DNA of 64,000 bases from Erwinia sorbitola (lineage in GTDB: Bacteria > Pseudomonadota > Gammaproteobacteria > Enterobacterales > Enterobacteriaceae): the NCBI RefSeq assembly GCF_009738185.1, contig NZ_CP046509.1, forward strand, positions 2,917,501 to 2,981,500, in the 5' to 3' direction. Below are positions 26,597 to 34,914 of this stretch, in pieces. The notes beneath the pieces were generated by a model. That model did not search any database. It saw only the letters and a list, made by a program, of their open reading frames with translations, and was not told the origin of the DNA. Positions within the stretch are counted from its first letter, which is position 1. Every line of letters begins with the position of its first letter. The translations under genes and the position numbers were made by a program.

Positions 26597-26611
26597 CGTA
26601 TAGCAATTCGA

Positions 26612-26631
26612 AACTACCAAATTTGGTAGTT
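26612..26631 (-). promoter_or_regulatory. Lux box upstream of luxI
   Basis: A perfect 20-bp palindrome (half-site AACTACCAAA) centred about 109 bases before the luxI start and 10 bases past the sdiA stop. Size and symmetry match LuxR-family operators, so the neighbouring SdiA-type receptor is the expected ligand-dependent binder. A TATACG hexamer follows at nine bases, closer than in classical activator promoters, so the sign of regulation is unclear. Confidence 0.8.
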
Positions 26632-26641
26632 GCATCCTCTT

Positions 26642-27364
26642 TCAGATTAAACCGATTGCTGCGGCGTAAGAGGCAATTTGCGTTTTGTTTGGTGCATTAA
26701 ATCGTTTTTGCATATTTTTTTGGTGAAAATTGACCGTATTTTCCGAGATGGAAAGAATCAGTGATATTTCTGCTGATGTCTTCCCCTCTGCCGTCCATTT
26801 GAGAATTTCCAGCTCTCTTTCACTGAGCTCCAGTCGTGTTGATAGCATCGAAATATCATTTATCTCGATCAAAGCTGCCATCGACAGATCCGAAATATAC
26901 TGGAGTTTTAGTTCAAATTCAGTGGTTAATGCTATCATTTTAGATGGATTGCCCGACGAAAATGATAGGATTCCCACGGCTCTGTTTTTAGCCATCACCG
27001 AACAAGAAACCCCATGATAAATGCCATGGGTGCGGGCAGCGTCAAAAACACGCTGGCCAGCGGAAGTGGCATCCCCTTCCCACAGCCAAATCATGCCCGG
27101 CTGGTTACAGTTTTTTAGTACCGGATCCAGCTGCATAAAGTCTTTACGTAAATAATAATCAATCCACTTTTGCGGGTAATTGCTGTAAAAAAAAGTTTTA
27201 GGCCGGGTAAAAGGCACTGGATGACGTATAAACAGTGCATAAAAATCGAATTCTAACTCCCGTGCCTGCTGCTCAATTATCCTGGTAATATGAGCGACTT
27301 CGCTTCCCTTACGAAAAGCCAATTGTATCTCGCTTCGCCAACTGAAATAGTTCTCAGATGTCAT
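26642..27364 (-). CDS. sdiA: SdiA, LuxR-family quorum-sensing regulator
   Basis: From the ATG at 27364 (GAGG six bases upstream) the product is 240 residues, the length of E. coli SdiA. The N-terminal autoinducer domain keeps the SdiA pattern (FDFYALFIRHPVPFTRPK, YPQKWIDYY, DPVL) and the C-terminal HTH is nearly identical to E. coli (EILKWTAEGKTSAEI and SISENTVNFHQKNMQK). In E. coli and Salmonella SdiA is an orphan that senses signals made by other bacteria. Here a luxI follows directly, so the receptor probably has a self-made ligand. An upstream 44-codon extension of the open frame has no family support and is excluded. Confidence 0.95.
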   Translation of the reverse strand: MTSENYFSWRSEIQLAFRKGSEVAHITRIIEQQARELEFDFYALFIRHPVPFTRPKTFFYSNYPQKWIDYYLRKDFMQLDPVLKNCNQPGMIWLWEGDATSAGQRVFDAARTHGIYHGVSCSVMAKNRAVGILSFSSGNPSKMIALTTEFELKLQYISDLSMAALIEINDISMLSTRLELSERELEILKWTAEGKTSAEISLILSISENTVNFHQKNMQKRFNAPNKTQIASYAAAIGLI

Positions 27365-28341
27365 TAATGCCTCAGTCCAACAGGGGAGAAAGACCCCGTC
27401 CTGATTATAATTGTCATTGTAAATATGGCAGTAAAAAAATGAATGAAATCGAGTAAAAAATCTAATTGCTAATCGTTGTCTCAGGGAAAAAAACAATTCC
27501 TTAAGCTCAGGATTTAGTGATTACAGGCATAAAAATCATCCTGAAAATAAACCTTAAAAAACGGTCACCGACCAATAATAACTTGCGTAATCATTTATCC
27601 CCGGCACCGTCACCGGGATACATCGATTCTACGCCACCCTGACCTGGCTGGGTTAGAATAGGATTTTTCCTATAAACATTCAATAATTTTGACCCATTTG
27701 TTACAGGCTTTATGCACAATAGTTTTACAGTATCATGCGACCTCAACTTAGTAGCAAAAAAGTACTCTGCTCAAAAAAAGTTAAAACATGCTGATATTAT
27801 TATCAATTATCACCTGCATTGCGGTATTTGGCTTTTCTGCAATAGGTTAGATGCCCTGGAGCAGCTTAAGGTAATCCCATGCTCTCAGTATGGACTTAAC
27901 AATTTGTTACACAGCGGATATCACCCTCTTTTTATACGATCGGGTCAGTCGTAGCGGTTACCCGGAAGTTAGCACGACTCGTGCTCTGCTCAGGCTGCCT
28001 GATCCGGCAATAGCGTCGTATTGAATATTTATCACAGTTATCCGCTCATTATTCTCCCGCCCTCGTTCAATTTATTGCTACCAGATAATTTACTGGTCAG
28101 GACGTTTCAGCAGCAGCAGGATCCCGGTTATAGATCACTTCTCCCCCACTTTACTCCTGACACGACGATGGGTGCCCGGTTTTTAACCAGCCGATGCGGC
28201 GTTATCGCAGTTTAGTCGCATTTTTGCTTTCTCAGCCGGGATTTTACGTTAAGCTCTTGACCGCACTAACCTCGACAACATCAGACACACGAAAAGCCAT
28301 CAGAGCTTTCACATCATCACCACTGGACAGGAAACCCGTTA
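27365..28341. other. Long divergent spacer between sdiA and cycA
   Basis: Nearly 1 kb without a convincing gene. Two open frames (27712-27954 and 28021-28215) have unconvincing composition, and the second has no ATG start. The leader just before cycA has a C/A-rich stretch at 28273-28291 (GACAACATCAGACACACG) of the kind targeted by the R1 seed of the small RNA GcvB, which represses cycA in E. coli. A GGAAAC Shine-Dalgarno lies before cycA. The size and low coding potential suggest a region left by rearrangement, since E. coli has other genes beside sdiA. Confidence 0.4.
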
Positions 28342-29736
28342 ATGGTTGATCAATTAAAAGAGGCTGTCGCCTCAGAAGAAGAACCGGACACCCTCCGGCG
28401 TAATCTGCATAATCGTCATATTCAGCTTATCGCTATTGGCGGTGCAATCGGTACCGGCCTGTTTATGGGCTCGGGGAAAACCATCAGCCTTGCCGGGCCG
28501 TCGATCATATTCGTATACATGATCATCGGTTTTATGCTGTTCTTCGTCATGCGCGCGATGGGTGAGCTGCTGCTCTCCAATCTTGAGTACAAATCGTTTA
28601 GCGATTTCGCCGCCGACCTGCTCGGCCCCTGGGCAGGCTATTTTACCGGCTGGACTTACTGGTTCTGCTGGGTAGTTACCGGTATTGCTGATGTGGTGGC
28701 GATCAGTTCATATTTCCAGCTCTGGTTCCCGGATTTTTCGATCTGGATGAGCGCCCTGCTCTGTATCGTTGTGTTCCTGTCGCTTAATATCGCTACAGTT
28801 AAACTTTTCGGCGAGATGGAGTTTTGGTTCGCGATTATTAAAATCGTCGCCATTGTTGCGCTTATTGCTACGGGCATCGTGCTGGTGGCCATGCACTATC
28901 CGTCACCGGGTGGCGGTACTGCCTCACTGAGCAATATCTGGGATCACGGCGGTATGTTCCCTAAAGGGTTAAGCGGCTTCTTCGCTGGCTTCCAGATTGC
29001 GGTGTTTGCTTTTGTTGGCATTGAGCTGGTGGGAACCGCCGCAGCGGAAACCCATGACCCGAAAACTGTTCTGCCGCGTGCAATTAACGCCATCCCGTTA
29101 CGTATTATTATGTTCTACGTGCTGTCGCTGATGGTGATTATGGCGGTCACGCCGTGGGATCAGGTGGTAGCCGATCGCAGCCCGTTTGTTGAAATGTTTA
29201 TGCTGATTGGCCTGCCGGCAGCGGCGAGCATCGTCAACTTTGTGGTGCTGACCTCGGCGGCCTCGTCAGCAAACAGCGGCATCTTCTCCACCAGCCGTAT
29301 GCTGTACGGTCTGGCGCAGCAGGGTGTGGCGCATCGCCGCTTTGGTATGCTCTCACGCCGGGCAGTGCCGACTACTGGCCTGTTCTTCTCCTGCCTGTGT
29401 CTGCTGGGAGGCGTGGCGCTGATCTATCTGATCCCGAATGTGATGACGGTATTTACGCTGGTCACTACGGTCTCTGCCATTCTGTTTATGTTTGTCTGGA
29501 CGATTATCCTCTGCTCCTACCTGGCCTACCGCAAGAAGCATCCGGAACGCCATGCAGCCTCCAGCTATAAAATGCCGCTTGGCAAGTTGATGTGCTGGGT
29601 GTGTATGGCCTTCTTTGCTTTTGTGCTGGTGCTGTTGACCCTGGAAGAGGATACCCGTCAGGCGCTGATGGTAACGCCGCTCTGGTTTATCATGCTGGCG
29701 GTAGGATGGTTCCTGCGTAAACGTAAAGCTGGATAA
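28342..29736 (+). CDS. cycA: D-serine/D-alanine/glycine permease
   Basis: A 464-residue APC-family transporter with 12 membrane helices and very close identity to E. coli CycA, including LIAIGGAIGTGLFMGSGKTIS, SANSGIFSTSRMLYGLAQQG and YKMPLGKLMCWVCMAFF. It imports glycine, D-alanine, D-serine and related compounds by proton symport. In E. coli cycA lies elsewhere on the chromosome, so its place beside sdiA is a local arrangement. A possible GcvB target lies in the leader. A weak hairpin at 29742-29767 follows the stop. Confidence 0.95.
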   Translation: MVDQLKEAVASEEEPDTLRRNLHNRHIQLIAIGGAIGTGLFMGSGKTISLAGPSIIFVYMIIGFMLFFVMRAMGELLLSNLEYKSFSDFAADLLGPWAGYFTGWTYWFCWVVTGIADVVAISSYFQLWFPDFSIWMSALLCIVVFLSLNIATVKLFGEMEFWFAIIKIVAIVALIATGIVLVAMHYPSPGGGTASLSNIWDHGGMFPKGLSGFFAGFQIAVFAFVGIELVGTAAAETHDPKTVLPRAINAIPLRIIMFYVLSLMVIMAVTPWDQVVADRSPFVEMFMLIGLPAAASIVNFVVLTSAASSANSGIFSTSRMLYGLAQQGVAHRRFGMLSRRAVPTTGLFFSCLCLLGGVALIYLIPNVMTVFTLVTTVSAILFMFVWTIILCSYLAYRKKHPERHAASSYKMPLGKLMCWVCMAFFAFVLVLLTLEEDTRQALMVTPLWFIMLAVGWFLRKRKAG

Positions 29737-29741
29737 CCGAT

Positions 29742-29767
29742 AACGGGCCAGGCTAACCTGCCCCGTT
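29742..29767. terminator. Possible bidirectional terminator between cycA and the ydjM-like gene
   Basis: Between converging genes lies an 11-bp imperfect stem (AACGGGCCAGG with one mismatch in the partner) and a 4-base loop. There is no long T run on either side, so function is uncertain. Confidence 0.4.
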
Positions 29768-29770
29768 CCG

Positions 29771-30751
29771 TTAAAATCTTGACCACAGCTTATGTAGCGC
29801 CTGCCCGAGCGGCAGGCGCTGAACCGGTAAGCGCTCCGGCTTGTATGGCCCGTTCTTAAGCGGCTCAGGGCCTAAATCAAAGGTAAAGTTGTAGTCCGGC
29901 TCTTCGCCCATCCGCAGGTCGGTGATAGTGATATGATCTCCCACGCGCTTCATCGCATAAAACCCACCGCTGAACCAGGCCATGCGCTGAACGTACCAGT
30001 TATCCCTGAACTGTTGATAGAGTGCGCGGCCATTATCATGGGCAGTCAGCACCAGCGGCTTATCCTGACTTAACAGCGACCAGAATCCTTCCTGATATTC
30101 TTCTGCGGTGATCGCCACAACCCGCCACTGCAAAGTGTTAAACGCCGTAGGGGTCACCAGCAAACGCTCTGCTTTAATATGCTGCTGCGCAAGCTGCTGC
30201 TTCACCTCCTGGGTGACCCAGGCCTGTGCGACCATACTCCACACCAGATACAGACAGCTCAGGCTTAAACCCAGCATATTCCAGCGTCGTCCATGCGTAT
30301 TTCTCCACACCAGCACCGCCACCAGCCCGGCCAGCAGCGGCAGTGTGTAGAGCGGATCAATAATAAACATGCTGCCAATGGCGAAGGGCCGATCGGTAAA
30401 CGGCAGCGCCAGCTGGGTACCGTACACCGTGGTCAGATCAAGGAGCGGATGGGTAATGAGCGCCAGCCATACCGCCCACCACCAGCGACCAAAAATGTGC
30501 GGCTGACGGGTGATTCTGCCGCATAGCCACGCCAGCACAGGGGAAATCAGCGTCAGCCAGAACAACGCGTGGCTCTCGGTGCGATGCAGGGTCATATTGC
30601 GAATAGCATCGCCATGGTCGATAAAAACATCAAGATCGGGCAATGTCCCGCAGACAGCCCCCACTGCTGCCGCCTGCCAAACCGGGACTTTACGCCCCAT
30701 TACGGCCACCGCGACCGATGCTCCGAGAACAAGTTGTGAAACGGAATCCAT
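29771..30751 (-). CDS. YdjM-like membrane metal-dependent hydrolase
   Basis: A 326-residue protein of the YdjM/LexA-binding inner-membrane hydrolase family. The first 190 residues carry several membrane helices and clustered acidic and histidine residues typical of the family (GTLPDLDVFID, MTLHRTESHALFW, THPLLDLTTVYGTQLALPF). The remaining part is a soluble C-terminal domain. The substrate is unknown. A GGGAG precedes the ATG. It converges with cycA and lies next to rutR without overlap, and there is no sign of a shared operon with the rut genes. Confidence 0.75.
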   Translation of the reverse strand: MDSVSQLVLGASVAVAVMGRKVPVWQAAAVGAVCGTLPDLDVFIDHGDAIRNMTLHRTESHALFWLTLISPVLAWLCGRITRQPHIFGRWWWAVWLALITHPLLDLTTVYGTQLALPFTDRPFAIGSMFIIDPLYTLPLLAGLVAVLVWRNTHGRRWNMLGLSLSCLYLVWSMVAQAWVTQEVKQQLAQQHIKAERLLVTPTAFNTLQWRVVAITAEEYQEGFWSLLSQDKPLVLTAHDNGRALYQQFRDNWYVQRMAWFSGGFYAMKRVGDHITITDLRMGEEPDYNFTFDLGPEPLKNGPYKPERLPVQRLPLGQALHKLWSRF

Positions 30752-30776
30752 TATCGCTCCCTGTTAGCCACTGACT

Positions 30777-31442
30777 CTAGCGTACGCGGATACCCTCAAT
30801 CACCATGCGCTGCACGTTTTCTACCGTCTGATTGAAGAAGTGCTCATCATTCAGGGTTTGCCCGGTAATCGCCTCCACCTGAGTGGCAAAATCCGCATAG
30901 TGCTGGGTGGTGGCCCACAGCATAAAAATCAGATGGTCTGGCTGAATAGTAGCCAGCTTGCCCTGCTGTACCCAGGCCTCAATTACTGCGGCCTTATCTT
31001 CAACCAGATGGCGTAAATCTCCCGCCAGTTCTGCTTTTAACAACGGCGCGCCCTGTAGCATCTCCATGCAGAACAGGCGCGAAGCCTGAGGGTGATCGCG
31101 GGAAACTTCCAGTTTAAGCCGAATATAGTCACGTATCGCCTCCAGCGGATGCTGATCGTGGCGCAGAGCACGCAACGGTGCCAGCCAGACATCCAGCAGG
31201 TCTTTCAGTACCGCAATATAAAGCTCTTCTTTTGAAGGGAAGTAGTACAACAGATTGGTTTTTGATACGTCAGCACGCTCTGCCACTCTGTCCAGGCTGG
31301 TGCCGTGAATACCATATTGCGAGAAAAATTCCAGCGCCGCAGAGAGGATAGCGGAACGTTTTGCTGCCACTGCGCGGGCACGGCGCGTCGGGGCTTTGGC
31401 CGGTAACTTATCAGTAGAATTCACCGTGACTCCATGATCCAT
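30777..31442 (-). CDS. rutR: RutR, TetR-family regulator of pyrimidine use
   Basis: A 221-residue TetR-family protein. The HTH is at about residues 28-75 (SAALEFFSQYGIHGTSLDRVAERADVSKTNLLYYFPSK in two halves), and the C-terminal ligand domain matches E. coli RutR almost throughout (SRLFCMEMLQGAPLL, HYADFATQVEAITG, FFNQTVENVQRMVIEGIR). RutR represses the rut operon and is released by uracil or thymine. It is divergent from rutA, with the operator between them. The ATG at 31442 has little Shine-Dalgarno; a GTG at codon 7 has GGAG in front and may be the true start. Confidence 0.95.
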   Translation of the reverse strand: MDHGVTVNSTDKLPAKAPTRRARAVAAKRSAILSAALEFFSQYGIHGTSLDRVAERADVSKTNLLYYFPSKEELYIAVLKDLLDVWLAPLRALRHDQHPLEAIRDYIRLKLEVSRDHPQASRLFCMEMLQGAPLLKAELAGDLRHLVEDKAAVIEAWVQQGKLATIQPDHLIFMLWATTQHYADFATQVEAITGQTLNDEHFFNQTVENVQRMVIEGIRVR

Positions 31443-31625
31443 GTGGGTTGCCAGGATAATAACAAATCACTCCTGACATACCTAATCAGAGCTACACCCT
31501 CAATGTTCCGTACCGCAGCTATGCAGACGGCCTCAGCGTCCCTGGAGAACGGTCTGTGCCACAGCATGAAGTTATTGAGAGTGCACTTTTATTGCACATC
31601 AGCGCCTTTTTATTGTGCACCTGTT

Positions 31626-31641
31626 TTTACCAAATGGTCTG
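31626..31641 (+). promoter_or_regulatory. RutR operator
   Basis: TTTACCAAATGGTCTG matches the known RutR consensus TTGACCANNTGGTCAA at 13 of 14 fixed positions or nearly so: the central ACCA-AA-TGGTC palindrome is exact. It lies 75 bases upstream of the sigma-54 -12 region, between rutR and rutA, so it can serve rutA repression and rutR autoregulation. Confidence 0.8.
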
Positions 31642-31715
31642 ATTTTGATCATCCGCTCCAGCTATTCTTTTACAAAGAATAAACAACCAACTGTTTTTAA
31701 TAACATTTCTGAAAC

Positions 31716-31731
31716 TGGCACAGCCTTTGCA
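31716..31731 (+). promoter_or_regulatory. Sigma-54 promoter of the rut operon
   Basis: TGGCACAGCCTTTGCA matches the RpoN consensus TGGCAC-N5-TTGCA exactly, with GG and GC twelve bases apart. Transcription would start near 31742, just upstream of rutA. E. coli rutA is also transcribed from a sigma-54, NtrC-dependent promoter. Confidence 0.9.
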
Positions 31732-31761
31732 ATCTGATTAACAGCGCCGCTTCAAAGGAAA

Positions 31762-32910
31762 ATGCAGGATGCATCGCAGCGCCGGGATTCAATCTTTCAC
31801 TCACGCAGAGGATGTCATATGAAAATTGGTGTTTTTATCCCGATCGGCAACAACGGCTGGTTAATCTCCAACAACGCGCCGCAGTACATGCCCACCTTTG
31901 AACTGAACAAAGCTATCGTACTGAAGGCAGAGCATTATCATTTCGATTTTGCATTATCGATGATCAAATTGCGTGGCTTTGGTGGCAAAACCGAGTTTTG
32001 GGATCACAACCTCGAATCCTTTACTTTGATGGCAGGCCTGGCGGCCGTTACCTCGCGTATAGAGATCTATGCCACTGCCGCGACACTCACCCTGCCACCC
32101 GCCATTGTCGCCCGCATGGCGTCGACCATCGACTCTATCTCCGGTGGCCGTTTTGGCGTTAACCTGGTGACCGGCTGGCAGAAACCCGAATATGACCAGA
32201 TGGGTCTGTGGCCTGGCGATGAATACTTCTCCCGTCGCTATGACTATCTCACCGAATACGTCAGCGTCCTGCGCGACCTGTGGGGCACCGGCAAATCCGA
32301 TCTTAAAGGCGAATTCTTCACCATGAATGATTGCCGACTCAGCCCACAGCCTCAGAAACCGATGAAGGTGATCTGTGCCGGGCAGAGCGATGCTGGTATG
32401 GAATTTTCGGCCAAACACGCCGACTACAACTTCTGTTTTGGTAAGGGTGTGAACACTCCCTGCGCATTCGCTCCAACGGCGGCGCGAATGAAAGTTGCCG
32501 CCGATGCAGAGGGCCGGGATGTCGGTTCCTACGTGCTGTTTATGATTATCGCTGATGAAACCGATGAAGCGGCACGCGCCAAATGGGAACACTACAAAGC
32601 CGGAGCCGATGAAGAAGCGCTGTCATGGCTGACCACACAAAGCCAGCAGGATAAACGTTCCGGTAGCGATACTAACGTCCGCCAGATGGCGGATCCGACT
32701 TCTGCGGTCAATATCAATATGGGTACGCTTGTCGGCTCTTATGCCAATGTGGCCCGCATGCTGGACGAGGTTGCCACCGTCGAAGGCACCCAGGGTGTGC
32801 TGCTGACCTTTGATGACTTCCTGCAAGGAATTGAGAACTTTGGCGAACGCATTCAACCGCTGATGCAGTGCCGTATTGATGTCATTGAAGCTGCTCAGGA
32901 GGTAGCATAA
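31762..32910 (+). CDS. rutA: RutA, pyrimidine monooxygenase
   Basis: A 382-residue flavin-dependent monooxygenase that opens the uracil ring, yielding a ureidoacrylate-type peracid. It has the luciferase-like TIM barrel and is close to E. coli RutA over its whole length (FVPIG-type opening GVFIPIGNNGWLIS, GFGGKTEFWDHNLESFT, GRFGVNLVTGWQKPEY). The start at 31762 gives the E. coli length; an internal ATG at 31819 with AGAGGA in front begins exactly at the conserved MKIGVF and may be the main start. The stop overlaps the rutB ATG (TAATG). Confidence 0.97.
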   Translation: MQDASQRRDSIFHSRRGCHMKIGVFIPIGNNGWLISNNAPQYMPTFELNKAIVLKAEHYHFDFALSMIKLRGFGGKTEFWDHNLESFTLMAGLAAVTSRIEIYATAATLTLPPAIVARMASTIDSISGGRFGVNLVTGWQKPEYDQMGLWPGDEYFSRRYDYLTEYVSVLRDLWGTGKSDLKGEFFTMNDCRLSPQPQKPMKVICAGQSDAGMEFSAKHADYNFCFGKGVNTPCAFAPTAARMKVAADAEGRDVGSYVLFMIIADETDEAARAKWEHYKAGADEEALSWLTTQSQQDKRSGSDTNVRQMADPTSAVNINMGTLVGSYANVARMLDEVATVEGTQGVLLTFDDFLQGIENFGERIQPLMQCRIDVIEAAQEVA

Positions 32911-33656
32911 TGAACGCGAAACCCGCCGTTGTCTGCACCACCGCCTCAATGCAGAATGCGATTACCCTGCCCGCACGTCCGGAATCCATTGTTTTTCCGC
33001 CAGAGCAGACTGCATTGATTGTAGTCGATATGCAGAATGCCTACGCCACCCCCGGCGGCTACCTTGATCTGGCCGGATTTGATGTCTCAGCTACGCGTCC
33101 GGTGATCGAACAGATCAACATAGCGGTAAAGGCCGCACGCGAGGCGGGGATCCAGGTGATCTGGTTTCAGAATGGTTGGGACGATCAGTACGTTGAGGCA
33201 GGCGGGCCTGGCTCACCAAACTGGCACAAGTCGAACGCGCTAAAAACAATGCGCAAGAATCCGGAATTACAGGGAACGCTGCTGGCAAAAGGCGGATGGG
33301 ATTATCAGTTAGTCGATCAGCTGACGCCGCAGCCGGGCGATATTGTACTGCCAAAACCGCGTTATAGCGGCTTCTTTAATACCGCACTAGACAGCATGCT
33401 GCGCAGCCGCGGCATCCGCCATTTAGTGTTCACCGGCATAGCCACCAATGTCTGCGTGGAATCAACGCTACGTGATGGCTTCTTTCTTGAGTATTTCGGC
33501 ATCGTGCTGGAAGACGCCACCTACCAGGCAGGGCCACTGTTTGCCCAGCAGGCGGCCATTTTCAATATTGAAACCTTCTTTGGCTGGGTCTCTGACGTCG
33601 GCAGTTTTTGTGCTGCGCTGCAAACTGAACCCGCTGCCGTGAAACAGACGGCTTAA
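32910..33656 (+). CDS. rutB: RutB, ureidoacrylate amidohydrolase
   Basis: A 248-residue isochorismatase-like hydrolase that releases carbamate from the RutA product to give 3-aminoacrylate. The catalytic triad is visible: D40 (LIVVDMQNAY), K149 (VLPKPRYSGF) and C182 (GIATNVCVEST). The spacing equals that of E. coli RutB with a 16-residue longer N-terminus. The start ATG overlaps the rutA stop, which implies translational coupling. The gene is followed by rutC after 27 bases. Confidence 0.96.
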   Translation: MNAKPAVVCTTASMQNAITLPARPESIVFPPEQTALIVVDMQNAYATPGGYLDLAGFDVSATRPVIEQINIAVKAAREAGIQVIWFQNGWDDQYVEAGGPGSPNWHKSNALKTMRKNPELQGTLLAKGGWDYQLVDQLTPQPGDIVLPKPRYSGFFNTALDSMLRSRGIRHLVFTGIATNVCVESTLRDGFFLEYFGIVLEDATYQAGPLFAQQAAIFNIETFFGWVSDVGSFCAALQTEPAAVKQTA

Positions 33657-33683
33657 CCCTGACCTACTGACGGAGAACAGACC

Positions 33684-34070
33684 ATGCCAAAAACCATTAT
33701 TACCCCGCCGGGCACCAGCGTACCCATTGCTCCTTTTGTACCGGGAACGCTGGCCGACGGTGTGGTGTATGTGTCCGGAACACTACCGTTCGATAAAGAT
33801 AATAACGTAGTTCATGTTGGAGATGCGGCGGCCCAAACCCGGCACGTACTGGAAACCATTAAGAGCGTCATTGAAACGGCTGGCGGCACGATGAACGACG
33901 TGACTTTTAACTCCATTTTTATTACCGACTGGAGCAACTACGCGGCGGTCAATGCGGTGTATGCCGACTATTTCCCCGGCGAAAAACCCGCTCGTTTCTG
34001 CATTCAGTGCGGGCTGGTGAAAGCCGATGCATTGATTGAAATCGCCAGCGTGGCCCATATCGGAAAATAA
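33684..34070 (+). CDS. rutC: RutC, 3-aminoacrylate deaminase (RidA family)
   Basis: A 128-residue member of the RidA/YjgF/UK114 family with the usual core (DGVVYVSGTLPFDKDNN, TIKSVIETAGGTMNDV, ARFCIQCGLVK). It forms trimers with the active sites at the subunit interfaces. In the Rut pathway it speeds the deamination of 3-aminoacrylate to malonic semialdehyde. A GGAG lies before the ATG. It ends ten bases before rutD. Confidence 0.96.
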   Translation: MPKTIITPPGTSVPIAPFVPGTLADGVVYVSGTLPFDKDNNVVHVGDAAAQTRHVLETIKSVIETAGGTMNDVTFNSIFITDWSNYAAVNAVYADYFPGEKPARFCIQCGLVKADALIEIASVAHIGK

Positions 34071-34080
34071 GGAATCACTG

Positions 34081-34914
34081 ATGCATATTGAGCTATCAGG
34101 ACGCGACGAACCCGGGGCCAGAACCGTGGTGTTATCCGCCGGGCTGGGAGGGTTGGGAAGTTTCTGGCTGCCTCAGATGAACGTGCTGCGCGCGGCGTTT
34201 CGCGTGGTGGTGTACGACCAGCGCGGCACCGGTCGCAGCCCGGATAGCCTGCCTGAAGTCTACAGTATGCAGGAGATGGCCAGCGAACTGGCAAATCTGC
34301 TGGAGCAGCACAATATCACGCAGTTCGATATTGTTGGTCACGCGCTTGGCGGTATGGTGGCGATGCAGCTGGCGCTTGATTATCCCGAACGCGTCTCACG
34401 CCTGGTGCTGGTCAACGGCTGGCTGCGGCTGGATGCGCATACCCGCCGCTGCTTCCGCGTACGTCAGGATCTGCTGCTGAATGTTGGCGTCGAGGCTTAT
34501 GTCCGCGCCCAGCCGCTGTTTCTGTATCCCGCGGACTGGCTGTCGACGCATCAGGCTCGTATTGAAGCCGAAGATACGCTGCATACCGCACATTTCCAGG
34601 GCATGGACAACCTGCTCAAACGTCTGCATGCGCTGATGGCTTGCGACTACAGCGGGCTGGCATCTCAGATTAGCCAGCCGGTGCTTTTACTCTGCACACG
34701 CGACGACCTGCTGGTGCCATGGGTCTGCTCCGAGGAGCTGCTGGCGGCACTGCCGCAGGCCACACTGCAACGCATGAACTGGGGTGGCCACGCCATGAGC
34801 GTCACCGACCCTTCCACCTTTAATCACCTGCTGATGAGCTGGCTGCAAGATGACAGCCTGGCCGCTAATACCACTGATATGGAGTTACTATGGCAGAAAC
34901 CTTCAATACGCTGA
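34081..34914 (+). CDS. rutD: RutD, alpha/beta hydrolase-fold aminoacrylate hydrolase
   Basis: A 277-residue alpha/beta-hydrolase fold protein. As in E. coli RutD, the nucleophile-elbow position reads GHALGG, with alanine where most hydrolases have the catalytic serine, so this is a family trait and not damage. Other conserved parts are YDQRGTGRSPDSL and QPLFLYPADW. It is proposed to act after or beside RutC on aminoacrylate. The start at 34081 was chosen over an upstream in-frame ATG because it matches the E. coli N-terminus. Its last 25 bases overlap rutF. No rutE lies between. Confidence 0.94.
   Translation: MHIELSGRDEPGARTVVLSAGLGGLGSFWLPQMNVLRAAFRVVVYDQRGTGRSPDSLPEVYSMQEMASELANLLEQHNITQFDIVGHALGGMVAMQLALDYPERVSRLVLVNGWLRLDAHTRRCFRVRQDLLLNVGVEAYVRAQPLFLYPADWLSTHQARIEAEDTLHTAHFQGMDNLLKRLHALMACDYSGLASQISQPVLLLCTRDDLLVPWVCSEELLAALPQATLQRMNWGGHAMSVTDPSTFNHLLMSWLQDDSLAANTTDMELLWQKPSIR

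Larger units (their letters stand above)
31443..31761. other. rutR-rutA intergenic control region
   Basis: This 319-base spacer holds no gene but carries the RutR operator and the sigma-54 promoter described separately. Two GTGCAC palindromes at 31581-31586 and 31615-31620 are half-site-like elements that could serve NtrC, as expected for a nitrogen-controlled operon; full NtrC sites are not obvious. Confidence 0.5.

Noticed and set aside
27712..27954. 80-codon plus-strand ORF upstream of cycA
   Set aside because: No Shine-Dalgarno, no recognisable domain, and composition unlike neighbouring genes; treated as chance.
31954..32592. 212-codon minus-strand ORF inside rutA
   Set aside because: Antisense shadow of a highly conserved enzyme gene.
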